Shown: one piece after another, positions 36,718 through 45,667 of the stretch
Layout of the letters: the number at the start of each line of letters is the position of its first letter
Numbering within the stretch: position 1 is the first letter of the stretch
From: Pseudogracilibacillus sp.
Lineage (GTDB): Bacteria; Bacillota; Bacilli; Bacillales; Amphibacillaceae
Direction: 5' to 3'
NCBI GenBank assembly: GCA_026169815.1
Contig: JAPFDT010000056.1
Location: forward strand, 1-55,082
Length of the DNA: 55,082 bases
The notes under the pieces: generated by a model
Databases searched by the model: none
What the model was told of the DNA's origin: nothing
What the model saw: the letters and a program-made list of their open reading frames with translations, nothing else
Translations under genes and position numbers: made by a program

Positions 36718-38235
36718 ATGAAGCGTCTTACCTTAAAATTATTAATATTAACGCTTTTACTTTCGAGTGTTACATCATTTCCAACTATTAATTTTGCCGA
36801 GAACAATAATAATAGTTCTTTAAAAGATGGAGAATATAATGTAAAATTTGAACTTCTTACTGAAGATGATGAGTCGTCAGAACAAAAACTGAATGAAGAA
36901 AACATAGCTATACTTATTGTAAAAGATAATGAGAATAAAGTTCATATTTCATTAACGAATGAACAAGTATTAGATATTGAAATACAAGAAGATCAACAAG
37001 GCGTATTTGAAGATGATGACTTTGAATTTATAGAGATAGAAGAAGAAAAGAACGATAATGATTCTGAAAAAAACAGAACTATTAAGTTCATAGTTAAAAA
37101 TTTAACTGAGACAATTAACACAAAGATTCATGTTAAAGATAAAGACAACGAATCTCAAACCTATCATATGAAAATCAGTTTTAAAAAACCTGAACTAATC
37201 GAAGATGATGAGGACGATAATTCAGAAGACAACTCAGAAGAAGATTCAAAAGATGATAATAAAGATAAAGGTGAAAATAGTGATGAAGATGAAATAGATG
37301 ATTCGAAAGTAGATGAGTCAGAAACAACAAAAGACGATGAATCTAACCAAGACACTAATGACAAGCAACAATCATCTAAAAAGGAAAAAGGAAAATATAA
37401 AGATGGCACTTACCCATTGCCTTTTGAAGTATGGAAAGATGACGAGGATGAAGTTTCAACAACGGAGCAATATATAAAGAACCCAGCAAAATTAATTGTA
37501 AAAGATGAAGTATATAAAGTTCGTATGACTTTGACAGATGCTTCTTGGTGGCAATATTTAAAGGTTGAATCAAACAAACCAAAAAAATATAAAAACGTAC
37601 GATTGATTAAGGAAGATAAAAAGAAAAACACTAAACTAGTAGAATTTACTGTGAAAGATTTAGACAAAACATTAAATGCTAAGGTACATTTACTGGTGAA
37701 AGAAATCAACTATAATCATAAATATAAGATTCGTTTTAACTTTGACACGAGTAAACTTCCACTAAATCCAGACTATAAGATAAAAGAAAGTAAAGATAGT
37801 AAAGAAAAAAAGAAAGCGAAGAAAAGTAAAAGCACTAAAACACTATCAACAATAGGTTCAACTAATTCTTTTCAGAGTAATGTAGGTAATCAAACTCCTA
37901 ATGAATTTAGACATATGTCTAGCACTGCTAATCAGCTAAGTATGAACTTAAAACAGAGTTCATCAAGGAGTGAAGCAAAAAGTAATGTTCAAGCTGAAAT
38001 TCCAAGCAGTAATAAAGAAGAAACAGGAGATCATTCTTTAGCATTTGACCGAGATGCAGATGAAGCAATGCCGGAACAAGAAACAGTTGAAAAAAAGGAT
38101 AAAACTCAAGAAGTGCCACAACAACAATTGGCAAGTCTCGATATGTTAAAAGTGAGTTTGTTTTCGATTCTACTTCTTTTATCAATAGGATTATTAATCT
38201 TTCAAATACGAAATAAAGCAAAGAATAAAGAATGA
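36718..38235 (+). CDS. Two-NEAT membrane-anchored surface protein
   Basis: 505 residues: signal peptide (about 1-27), NEAT 1 (about 34-158), a very acidic linker (about 160-222), NEAT 2 (about 225-348), a Lys/Ser-rich spacer (about 355-470) and a C-terminal membrane segment (about 478-497) with basic tail. NEAT 2 keeps YxxxY (Tyr332/Tyr336, YNHKYKIRF), whereas NEAT 1 reads E145-SQT-Y149. No sorting motif is seen. Probably a membrane-retained haem receptor near the transporter. Confidence 0.86.
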   Translation: MKRLTLKLLILTLLLSSVTSFPTINFAENNNNSSLKDGEYNVKFELLTEDDESSEQKLNEENIAILIVKDNENKVHISLTNEQVLDIEIQEDQQGVFEDDDFEFIEIEEEKNDNDSEKNRTIKFIVKNLTETINTKIHVKDKDNESQTYHMKISFKKPELIEDDEDDNSEDNSEEDSKDDNKDKGENSDEDEIDDSKVDESETTKDDESNQDTNDKQQSSKKEKGKYKDGTYPLPFEVWKDDEDEVSTTEQYIKNPAKLIVKDEVYKVRMTLTDASWWQYLKVESNKPKKYKNVRLIKEDKKKNTKLVEFTVKDLDKTLNAKVHLLVKEINYNHKYKIRFNFDTSKLPLNPDYKIKESKDSKEKKKAKKSKSTKTLSTIGSTNSFQSNVGNQTPNEFRHMSSTANQLSMNLKQSSSRSEAKSNVQAEIPSSNKEETGDHSLAFDRDADEAMPEQETVEKKDKTQEVPQQQLASLDMLKVSLFSILLLLSIGLLIFQIRNKAKNKE

Positions 38236-38238
38236 TAG

Positions 38239-38290
38239 ACACAGTCTTAGTCTTGTCGCCAACTTGGCGGCAAGACTTCCTGTGTTTCAT
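38239..38290 (+). terminator. Hairpin between the NEAT genes and isdE
   Basis: GTCTTGTCGCC (38250-38260) pairs with GGCGGCAAGAC (38266-38276) and an outer ACACAG/CTGTGT extends the stem. A weak T-rich stretch follows. It may partly stop transcription and lower transporter expression relative to the NEAT genes. Confidence 0.6.
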
Positions 38291-38323
38291 TATGGTACTA
38301 TAAATGATGGGAGGAGGCGTAAG

Positions 38324-39217
38324 ATGAAGAGGAGAATTTCATTATTAAGTTTCATTACATTGTTTAGTATATTATTTATTATTACAGGTTGTTCATCAAA
38401 TGGTGATGTGACAGCAGATCAAGTGAAGGAAAATAATGATCCAGATGATCATCGAATTATTGGAACGACAGTAGCGATTGTAGAGATTATGGATGCTTTA
38501 GAATTAGACTTAATAGGTGTACCAACAACGTATAAAGACTTACCAGAACGTTATGATGGTTTACCTGATGTTGGAAATGCGAAAAGTCCGGATATGGAAA
38601 CAGTTATGTCATTACAACCGAAAGAAGTCATGTCGGTTACGACGATTCAACACGATACAGAAGAGTTTTTTGAACAAGCAGATGTGAACGCTAGATATTT
38701 AAATTTAGAAAGTATAGATGATATGTACGAAGATATTTTGCGAATCGGTGAAGATTATGACCGAACAGAAGAAGCAGAAGTAATCGTGCAATCTTTTGAA
38801 GATAAAGTAGAAGAAATTGCTGAAAAAGTAAAAGATAAAGAGAGTCCTGAAGTATTAATTTTACTAGGTGTACCGGGAAGTTATTTAATAGGAACAGATG
38901 AATCCTATATTGGTGATTTAGTAACTAAAACTGGTGGAGTAAATGTTATTAAAGGTGAAGATGTCGATTTCGTTTCTTCGAATACAGAACATTTACAGCA
39001 AACAAACCCAGATATTATTTTACGGGCGGCTCATGGGATGCCTGATGAAGTAGTTGAAATGTTTGATGAAGAGTTTAAAGAAAATGATATATGGAAACAT
39101 TTTGACGCAGTGAAAAATGGTGAAGTATATGACTTGGAAGAAACATTATTTGGAACGATAGGTAACTTAGCTGCTGAAGAAGCGTTAGATGTGTTATACG
39201 AGATGTTTTATGAGTAA
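38324..39217 (+). CDS. isdE: Haem-binding lipoprotein, IsdE-like
   Basis: 297 residues: lipoprotein signal with lipobox ITGC (Cys23), then a class III periplasmic-binding fold. SPDME (Met91) and RAAHGM (His237) correspond in position to the Met/His haem ligands of Staphylococcus aureus IsdE. It takes haem from NEAT proteins and delivers it to the permease. ATG 38324 follows GGAGGAGG. Next genes are the permease and ATPase. Confidence 0.9.
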   Translation: MKRRISLLSFITLFSILFIITGCSSNGDVTADQVKENNDPDDHRIIGTTVAIVEIMDALELDLIGVPTTYKDLPERYDGLPDVGNAKSPDMETVMSLQPKEVMSVTTIQHDTEEFFEQADVNARYLNLESIDDMYEDILRIGEDYDRTEEAEVIVQSFEDKVEEIAEKVKDKESPEVLILLGVPGSYLIGTDESYIGDLVTKTGGVNVIKGEDVDFVSSNTEHLQQTNPDIILRAAHGMPDEVVEMFDEEFKENDIWKHFDAVKNGEVYDLEETLFGTIGNLAAEEALDVLYEMFYE

Positions 39218-39260
39218 AAGATGTTGTAGTAGTGTCGTATAGAAAAGGAAGTTCGAACAT

Positions 39261-40244
39261 ATGGGGAAAAAAATTATCAGTTTTATAACGGTGATTATAT
39301 TATTAGTTATTGCAGTGCTTTATTCTGCGGTAACAGGAAGTATCGATATATCAATGATGGAACTTGTACGTGGTTTGTTTACAGGTGGTAATCATGAAGT
39401 CGAAGTCATTAAAGATTTACGATTTCCGCGAATTATTATTGGTTTATTTGCTGGTGCGGCATTGTCTGTTTCTGGTGTTTTATTACAAGCAGTCATGCGT
39501 AACCCATTAGCAGAACCAGGGATTATCGGGGTGTCTTCAGGGGCGGCATTTATGTCAGTATTGATGATATCTATTTTCCCAACGTTATTCTTTTATGTTC
39601 CGTTATTTGCGTTTCTAGGTGGAGCGTTTGCTTTTATCCTTGTTTATTCTTTTTCATGGAAATCAGGACTAGATCCTTTGCGGATGATATTAATTGGTGT
39701 AGCAATTAACGCTGTCTTTACTGGACTGCTTCAAGTATTTAGTTTTACCGGGAGTAGTATGATTCAAGCGGTAGGTGATATGACAATATCGAATTTATCG
39801 ATGAAAAATTGGTCTGACGTTAATATTATCGTGTTATACGGTTTAATTGGCTTAATTTTATCTTTATTTGTATTTGGCTGGTGTAATTACTTAGCATTAG
39901 AAGATAAGACAGCTAAAAACTTAGGATTAAATGTTAACTTAGCTCGTTTTGTTATTTCAGCGATTGCTGTTTTGTTAGCGTCAGTTGCTACTGCAATTGC
40001 GGGTATGTTTGCATTTGTAGGATTAATTGTTCCACACATTGGACGTGCGTTAGTTGGAACAGACCACAAATTGTTAATTCCTTTTTCGGCGTTATTAGGT
40101 GCATTATTAATATTAATTGCCGATACGTTAGGTCGTACATTAATCTCGCCAAATGAAATTCCAGCATCAATTATTGTTGCGCTTATCGGTGGACCATTCC
40201 TCATATTCTTATTAAGAAAGAGTGATCGTATTTATGGAAATTAA
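39261..40244 (+). CDS. isdF: Haem ABC transporter permease, IsdF-like
   Basis: 327 residues of the FecCD/BtuC family with about nine membrane segments. LRFPRIIIGLFAGAALSVSG (about 53-72), MRNPLAEPGIIGVSSGAAF (about 78-96) and FVGLIVPHIGRALVG (about 251-265) are the standard blocks. It forms the membrane channel for haem uptake with IsdE. It overlaps the ATPase gene by 11 bases. Confidence 0.92.
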   Translation: MGKKIISFITVIILLVIAVLYSAVTGSIDISMMELVRGLFTGGNHEVEVIKDLRFPRIIIGLFAGAALSVSGVLLQAVMRNPLAEPGIIGVSSGAAFMSVLMISIFPTLFFYVPLFAFLGGAFAFILVYSFSWKSGLDPLRMILIGVAINAVFTGLLQVFSFTGSSMIQAVGDMTISNLSMKNWSDVNIIVLYGLIGLILSLFVFGWCNYLALEDKTAKNLGLNVNLARFVISAIAVLLASVATAIAGMFAFVGLIVPHIGRALVGTDHKLLIPFSALLGALLILIADTLGRTLISPNEIPASIIVALIGGPFLIFLLRKSDRIYGN

Positions 40245-41007
40245 GCGAGTCATTTATTCTCATGATAAAAAGAAAAATCACGTAAATGATGTAAATGTTC
40301 AAATTGAACCAGGTAAGATAACGACGATTATTGGTCCAAATGGATGTGGTAAGTCAACATTACTCGGTCTCATGTCTAATAATTATCTACCACAACATGG
40401 AGAGGTGCTATTAGAGGGAAAAAGTTTACGAGCTTACAAGCCGAAAGAACTTGCGAAGAAAATAGCTGTCGTTCATCAAGAAAATAGTGCACCAGCAGAT
40501 ATGACGGTGGAAAGATTAGTTGGATATGGGCGTTTGCCTTATAAATCTATGTTTAAAACAGATAAAGCAGAAGACGATGCGGCAATTGAATGGGCGTTAA
40601 AAGAAACGAATCTAACTGAGTGGAAACATGTTACAATTGATGCGTTATCAGGTGGACAGAGGCAACGAGTATGGATTGCGATGTCATTAGCGCAGCAGAC
40701 ACCATATTTATTTCTAGATGAGCCGACAACGTATTTAGATATTTATTTTCAATACGATATTTTAGAGCTAATCAAACGTTTGAATGAAGAGCATGGATTA
40801 ACGATTGTGATGGTATTGCATGATATTAACCAAGCAATTCGCTACAGTGATGCGGTTATTGCGATGAAGGCTGGTCAAGTTGTTGTCCAAGGTGATCCGA
40901 AAAAAATTATTACAGATGATTTAATTCAAGAAATTTACGGGGTAGATGTATTAGTAAGAGAAGATGAGACGGCAGGATTATACACGATTCCAGTAGGGAT
41001 TGGATAA
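40234..41007 (+). CDS. ABC transporter ATPase, FepC/FhuC-like, for haem/iron uptake
   Basis: 257 residues: Walker A GPNGCGKST (about 33-41), Q-loop VVHQEN, signature LSGGQRQRV (about 135-143), Walker B YLFLDEP (about 155-161). It energises the adjoining permease. I start at ATG 40234, inside the isdF end; GTG 40222 is the alternative but abuts its ribosome site. In S. aureus the Isd permease has no dedicated ATPase of this type beside it and uses FhuC, so this locus is self-contained. Confidence 0.9.
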   Translation: MEIKRVIYSHDKKKNHVNDVNVQIEPGKITTIIGPNGCGKSTLLGLMSNNYLPQHGEVLLEGKSLRAYKPKELAKKIAVVHQENSAPADMTVERLVGYGRLPYKSMFKTDKAEDDAAIEWALKETNLTEWKHVTIDALSGGQRQRVWIAMSLAQQTPYLFLDEPTTYLDIYFQYDILELIKRLNEEHGLTIVMVLHDINQAIRYSDAVIAMKAGQVVVQGDPKKIITDDLIQEIYGVDVLVREDETAGLYTIPVGIG

Positions 41008-41037
41008 ATGTAAGAAAGTTTTTTATGAGGTGAACGT

Positions 41038-41805
41038 ATGAGTGCGAAAAAGCAGCCTAGTAAAGGAAGAAAAGTAGTATCACGAGTCATTACGACACTA
41101 AGTTTAGCCGTTTTTATATATTCTGTATATGCTTTAGGTAGTATTTTTTATGATTATTATCACAATCGTCAAGTATTAGCTGAAGTACAAGATATCTATG
41201 AAGCAATTGAAGTACCAGAAGATGTAACATATGGAGAGTTTCGTAGTCAGTTTCATGATTTACACAAAATCAATGAGGATATTGTTGGGTGGATTACGAT
41301 AGATGATACGAAAATTGATTATCCTATTTTACAGGCAGAAGATAATGACTATTATTTAACCCGTAATTATAAACGAGAAGATACACCGGCGGGAAGTATT
41401 TTTATGGATTATCGAAATAATGTAGGGGAATCAAATCGTAATACAATTGTATATGGTCACCGAATGAAAGATGGGACGATGTTTAACTCACTGACGAAAT
41501 ATTTAGAGGATGACTTTTTTGAAAATCATAAAAAGGTAAGTTATGACACAATGTATGGAAGTTACGATGCAGAAGTATTTGCAGCATATTATACGACGAC
41601 GGAATTTGATTATATTCAAACTGATTTTACTTCTGATATGGATTATGCATTCTTTTTAGATGAAATAAAAAGCAAATCAGAAATCCAAGCTGATTTCGAT
41701 ATCAGTCCTGAAGATGACATTGTGACATTATCGACTTGCGATTACACGTTAGATCCAGATGAAGGACGTATTGTCGTTCACGCTAAAATTGTAAATAAGC
41801 ACTAA
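41038..41805 (+). CDS. srtB: Class B sortase SrtB
   Basis: 255 residues: an N-terminal membrane anchor (about 17-37) and the sortase domain with catalytic His141 (VYGHRMKDGTMF), Cys234 in TLSTCDY and Arg244 (DEGRIVVHA). Class B sortases process NPQTN/NPKTG signals on haem proteins, and two NEAT proteins in the same locus carry NPKTG/NPKTS. It is the last gene of the locus, followed by a strong terminator. Confidence 0.95.
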   Translation: MSAKKQPSKGRKVVSRVITTLSLAVFIYSVYALGSIFYDYYHNRQVLAEVQDIYEAIEVPEDVTYGEFRSQFHDLHKINEDIVGWITIDDTKIDYPILQAEDNDYYLTRNYKREDTPAGSIFMDYRNNVGESNRNTIVYGHRMKDGTMFNSLTKYLEDDFFENHKKVSYDTMYGSYDAEVFAAYYTTTEFDYIQTDFTSDMDYAFFLDEIKSKSEIQADFDISPEDDIVTLSTCDYTLDPDEGRIVVHAKIVNKH

Positions 41806-41843
41806 AAAGACTTGTAGAGAAATAACTTTACAAGTCTTTTTTT
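41804..41843. terminator. Terminator after srtB
   Basis: AAAAGACTTGTA and TACAAGTCTTTT pair, with A and T runs on both sides; it also serves the convergent DUF3891 gene. Confidence 0.85.
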
Positions 41844-41883
41844 CATTTTGAAAAAGCCATAAGTCTGATATTATCAAATTAAT

Positions 41884-42636
41884 TTACTTTAATTTTATTG
41901 GTACAAGCTCAACGTCAGTATTATTCCACGCTTTTTGTAATCCTTCTTCTTTTATCTGTCTTTTGGACACTACTTTTTGTTGGAGTTTTATTGTAATGGA
42001 TTCTTGAAATAACGTACGATCTAACAAAATAGTCTGCTCTTCCCATGATAAATTTAACTTTCCTCCACCATATAATGCTGGAAGAGCAATTCCCCTTTTA
42101 AAAAAATAATGAATATCATCCGGTGTTGCATTTATTTCATGTAAACAAATGTATAAAGAAAAGTTATCAAAAAACTGGAGAATTTCATAATGAGTTAAAA
42201 AAGTATCTTGGTTAAACGATGAAAAAGAATTAATTAATGCTTTTTGTCGTTTCCGTTCCTTTTTAACGAATTGCTGGGAAAGCGGGTGTGAATCTTTCTC
42301 TAAAAAGCGAGTGTAATGTTCACTACATAATAATGCCGCATAATCATTTGTTTCAGCTACTTTATTGATGCCATATTGATAAAGGACAGTTTTAATCGTA
42401 TTTGGATATGTAATGAAATCATATGGTCTTGCATTTTCATCATTCCAAATCGGAGATAAATCAAACGGACTCCACCCAATATCGTGTAAATAAATGGCTT
42501 CTCGGACAGCTAAATGGTTAATTTCTTCTTCTAATTTTATATGTTGAGAGATATGATCATAAAGTTGACCAGATAGTGTGGCATGATGGTTTTGCTCAAT
42601 CATAACGAATGCATCATCTCGTTCACGGATAATCAA
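41884..42636 (-). CDS. DUF3891 family protein
   Basis: 250 residues, soluble. MIIRERDDAFVMIEQNHHATLSG at the N-terminus, AIYLHDIGWSPFD (about 47-59) and LCSEHYTRF (about 103-111) match the DUF3891 family, whose spaced His/Asp residues suggest a metal-dependent HD-like fold. No function is established. It starts at TTG 42636 with GGAGGG upstream. It is convergent with srtB and has no evident link to haem uptake. Confidence 0.75.
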   Translation of the reverse strand: MIIRERDDAFVMIEQNHHATLSGQLYDHISQHIKLEEEINHLAVREAIYLHDIGWSPFDLSPIWNDENARPYDFITYPNTIKTVLYQYGINKVAETNDYAALLCSEHYTRFLEKDSHPLSQQFVKKERKRQKALINSFSSFNQDTFLTHYEILQFFDNFSLYICLHEINATPDDIHYFFKRGIALPALYGGGKLNLSWEEQTILLDRTLFQESITIKLQQKVVSKRQIKEEGLQKAWNNTDVELVPIKLK

Positions 42637-42679
42637 TTTTTACCCTCCACCTCTTTTTAAAGTCTTTACCTTACACCAT

Positions 42680-42865
42680 TTAGGTCATTTGCGACTTTAT
42701 AAACAATACTACAAACGTAAATTTAACAGGATAGATAATTAATATAATGGTACTAATCGTTTTTATCATTCCAGTTACATGTAATATATTTTTGATAAAG
42801 TAACTCGTTAATTGAATAAGCCAAAATGCAAGAGCTACTAATGCGACAAATGCAAACAAAATCAC
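42680..42865 (-). CDS. Small hydrophobic membrane protein, hypothetical
   Basis: 61 residues with two predicted membrane segments (about 2-22 and 33-56). It starts at GTG 42865 with a weak AGGT ribosome site. I recognise no family. It lies 26 bases after another small hydrophobic frame (42892-43056), so the two may form a small unit. Low certainty that it is translated. Confidence 0.35.
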   Translation of the reverse strand: MILFAFVALVALAFWLIQLTSYFIKNILHVTGMIKTISTIILIIYPVKFTFVVLFIKSQMT

Positions 42866-42891
42866 CCGGAGTTTACCTAGCGATACTTGTT

Positions 42892-43056
42892 TTATTTTTT
42901 AATACTATCATCATGAATGGAAAAAGATAAATACGCAAGCGGCAGTAGTAATAAGTACCAACTGGAGTACACGAACACTATCCACGAAATTCCCATCCCA
43001 AAAAGGATGATCCATTCAATTACGTTAAATATCTTTTTACTTATATCATCACTCAC
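42892..43056 (-). CDS. Very small membrane protein, hypothetical
   Basis: 54 codons from GTG 43056 to TAA at 42892. It reads as a short polar start (VSDDISKK), two hydrophobic stretches (WIILFGMGISWIVFVYSSW and LLLPLAYLSF) and a polar end HDDSIKK. The ribosome site is poor (AAGG abuts the start). No family recognised. Kept because the hydrophobic pattern and paired neighbour look gene-like. Confidence 0.35.
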   Translation of the reverse strand: MSDDISKKIFNVIEWIILFGMGISWIVFVYSSWYLLLLPLAYLSFSIHDDSIKK

Positions 43057-43318
43057 CTTAATAAAGGTAGTTACTATTTAGTGTAACATAGAAATATGAA
43101 CCTTTAGTTATCAACTAAAAATGTATTACAAATTGTTGAAAACTATCTTATCTAACAACAGTAAAAACTTAGAAGACAGAGCATTATTACACTATAAATG
43201 ATAGAATAGCATATATAAGAGTCGCTAGATTAAAGGGAATTGAATAAAGTATTAAGTTGATAGTTAGCTAGTGAAATTGCTACATAAATTATCCATATTA
43301 GAAGCGGAGGAGTTATAA

Positions 43319-44572
43319 ATGGAAAGAACACCAATAACAGTAAAAGCAGCTGTGCAGGCAGTAATGGAAAATAGTAAAAAACGTACGGATATAGAAACTG
43401 TACCATTGCAAGCTTCATATGGACGCGTCTTAGCTGAGGCAATTATTGCTAAACATGATGTACCTCCATTTGATCGTTCAGCATATGATGGATTTGCGAT
43501 TCGCTCAGAGGATTCGGAAACAGCGACAAAAACGAACCCCGTAACTTTTCGCGTTATTGGCGAAATTGGTGCAGGGCACGTTGGCGACCAACCATTACAA
43601 AAAGGAGAAGCATACCGCATTATGACGGGTGCTATCTTACCACCTCATGCTACTGCTGTTGTTATGTTAGAAGAGACGACAGAAGTAGAGGAAGGATTTT
43701 CGATTACAAAATCCTACGAAAAAGATTCGAACATTTCTTTTCAAGGAGAAGATGCACAACAAGGTAAAGAACTGATTCCAAGTGGAACTATGATTCACCC
43801 AGGCACGATTGCACTACTGGCAACATTTGGATATGCCCATGTTCAAGTAGCTAGCTTACCAAAAGTGAGTCTTGTTTCAACAGGGACAGAACTCCTTAAT
43901 GTGGATCAACCATTAGAGCCTGGTAAAATCCGTAATTCAAATGGTCCAATGTTAGAAGGACAACTAGCTCGCATGGGGGTTCCCTATGAGTCATTAGGTA
44001 TGATGGAAGATGACTTAGATGCTTGTACGACATTGATTTCAGATGCATTAGACAAGTCAGATGTTGTCATTACAACAGGTGGTGTATCTGTTGGGGATTA
44101 TGATTATTTACCAGAAATATATCGCCGCCTCAGAGCGAAAGTATTATTCGATAAAGTGATGATGCGTCCAGGAAGTGTCACAACAGTAGCGGTACTAGGG
44201 GATAAGTTTTTATTCGGCTTGTCAGGTAATCCTTCCGCTTGTTTCACTGGATTTGAATTGTTCGCTCGTCCGGTGCTATCAGCTATGATGGGTTCAACTA
44301 CACCGTATATGTCAAGAATGAAAGCAGAATTAGGAGCAGACTTCCCTAAGAAAAACCCGTTTACACGTTTCGTTCGAGCCATTTGGTATATGGATAATAA
44401 CGTCGTAAAAGCAGTACCAGCTGGATTTAATAAATCAAATGCTGTTTCTTCTATAGCTAGAGGGAATGGAATTATTGTGCTCCCAAGTGAGTCAAGTGGC
44501 TTTATGAGTGGTATGGAAGTAGATGTATTGTTATTAGGCCAAGAAGTAGGTGCTAGTACATGGAACATATAA
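43319..44572 (+). CDS. moeA: Molybdopterin molybdotransferase MoeA
   Basis: 417 residues, four-domain MoeA. PPFDRSAYDGFAI (about 50-62), GEIGAGHVGDQPL, YRIMTGAILP (about 100-109) and TTGGVSVGDYDYLPE (about 252-266) are present. It inserts molybdate into adenylylated molybdopterin. GGAGGAG precedes the ATG. It is the first gene of moeA-mobB-mobA-moaA; MoaC, MoaD, MoaE and MogA/MoaB are not in this window. Confidence 0.96.
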   Translation: MERTPITVKAAVQAVMENSKKRTDIETVPLQASYGRVLAEAIIAKHDVPPFDRSAYDGFAIRSEDSETATKTNPVTFRVIGEIGAGHVGDQPLQKGEAYRIMTGAILPPHATAVVMLEETTEVEEGFSITKSYEKDSNISFQGEDAQQGKELIPSGTMIHPGTIALLATFGYAHVQVASLPKVSLVSTGTELLNVDQPLEPGKIRNSNGPMLEGQLARMGVPYESLGMMEDDLDACTTLISDALDKSDVVITTGGVSVGDYDYLPEIYRRLRAKVLFDKVMMRPGSVTTVAVLGDKFLFGLSGNPSACFTGFELFARPVLSAMMGSTTPYMSRMKAELGADFPKKNPFTRFVRAIWYMDNNVVKAVPAGFNKSNAVSSIARGNGIIVLPSESSGFMSGMEVDVLLLGQEVGASTWNI

Positions 44573-45063
44573 AAACATTACACGTTATCGGTTTTAAAAA
44601 TAGTGGGAAAACGACACTCGTATCTAATTGGGTTCGACTTGCTAAAGAAAAAGGCTTAAATGTTGCGGTGCTTAAACATCATGGGCATGGTGCGAAATTA
44701 GCGATGCCAGATGAAACAAAAGATTCTATGCAATATTTACTAGCAGGAGCAGATGCATCACTCGTAGCAGGTGCGGGCTTTACACAGCATATGCTTCAAA
44801 ATGAACTGAATTACGAGCAATTATTAACATTAGCTAAGTGGCAAAATCCTGATGTGATATTAATTGAAGGGTATAAAGCTGAAGCTGGAGAAAAAGTTAT
44901 TCTCGTTCGGAATGATGAAGACTGGGAAGATTTACAAAAAGTGGATGACATTTCATTAGTAGTTGGCTTAGGTGAAGCGGTACATTACGACCAAATTGCT
45001 AATCGTACAGAGAAAACAGAACTCGATACATGGTTTGCAAATTGGTTACAAGCAGAAGATTAA
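44560..45063 (+). CDS. mobB: Molybdopterin-guanine dinucleotide synthesis protein MobB
   Basis: 167 residues, P-loop GTP-binding protein: VIGFKNSGKTTLVSNW (Walker A, about 8-23), and LKHHGHG (about 41-47). It assists MobA in forming the dinucleotide cofactor. It overlaps moeA by 13 bases. Its presence suggests MGD-type molybdoenzymes such as nitrate reductase or formate dehydrogenase elsewhere. Confidence 0.92.
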   Translation: MEHIKTLHVIGFKNSGKTTLVSNWVRLAKEKGLNVAVLKHHGHGAKLAMPDETKDSMQYLLAGADASLVAGAGFTQHMLQNELNYEQLLTLAKWQNPDVILIEGYKAEAGEKVILVRNDEDWEDLQKVDDISLVVGLGEAVHYDQIANRTEKTELDTWFANWLQAED

Positions 45064-45079
45064 AAGGATGAATTTTTTT

Positions 45080-45667
45080 ATGAAGAAGACGGTCGGGATA
45101 TTGTTAGCAGGCGGAATGTCGCGTAGGTATGGTTCAGATAAAGCCTTCGCTAAAATAAATGACTATTATTTTTATGAAAAGGCGTATCATGCATTAGAAA
45201 CTGTCTGTGATGAAGTTATTATTGTGACACGAGAAGAATTACTTACTTTATTTCCGTCACATTATACTGTCATAACAGACCTTGAGACATATTCAGGCTG
45301 TGGTCCATTAGCTGGAATTTACTCGGCAATGATGTATAAAGAAGCGGAACGTTATGTTGTACTTCCTTGTGACATGCCACTAATCGATGCAGCGATATTG
45401 GAGCAATTACTTTACCGTCATCAAACAGAAATTACCATCGTTGAAGTAGCTGAAAGGTTACAACCACTTATTTCTGTTTGGGATAGATCTGTAAAAGAAA
45501 AACTAGCCGAATCATTGGAAAAACAACAATACAGATTGCGTGATGTTTTTGACAGTACTAGTATAATGAAGGTAGCTGGGGAAGCATTGACAGAATATGA
45601 AGAAATATTTATGAATGTCAATACACTCAAGCAGGATAAGGAGATGAGAAGATGGCTAAAGTCATAG
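45080..45667 (+). CDS. mobA: Molybdenum cofactor guanylyltransferase MobA
   Basis: 195 residues. [18 protein letters not shown] (about 6-23) is the nucleotide-binding signature of MobA, with [10 protein letters not shown] (about 95-104). It transfers GMP to molybdopterin. ATG 45080 is preferred over ATG 45068 from AAAAGG spacing. It overlaps moaA by 16 bases. Confidence 0.92.
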   Translation: MKKTVGILLAGGMSRRYGSDKAFAKINDYYFYEKAYHALETVCDEVIIVTREELLTLFPSHYTVITDLETYSGCGPLAGIYSAMMYKEAERYVVLPCDMPLIDAAILEQLLYRHQTEITIVEVAERLQPLISVWDRSVKEKLAESLEKQQYRLRDVFDSTSIMKVAGEALTEYEEIFMNVNTLKQDKEMRRWLKS

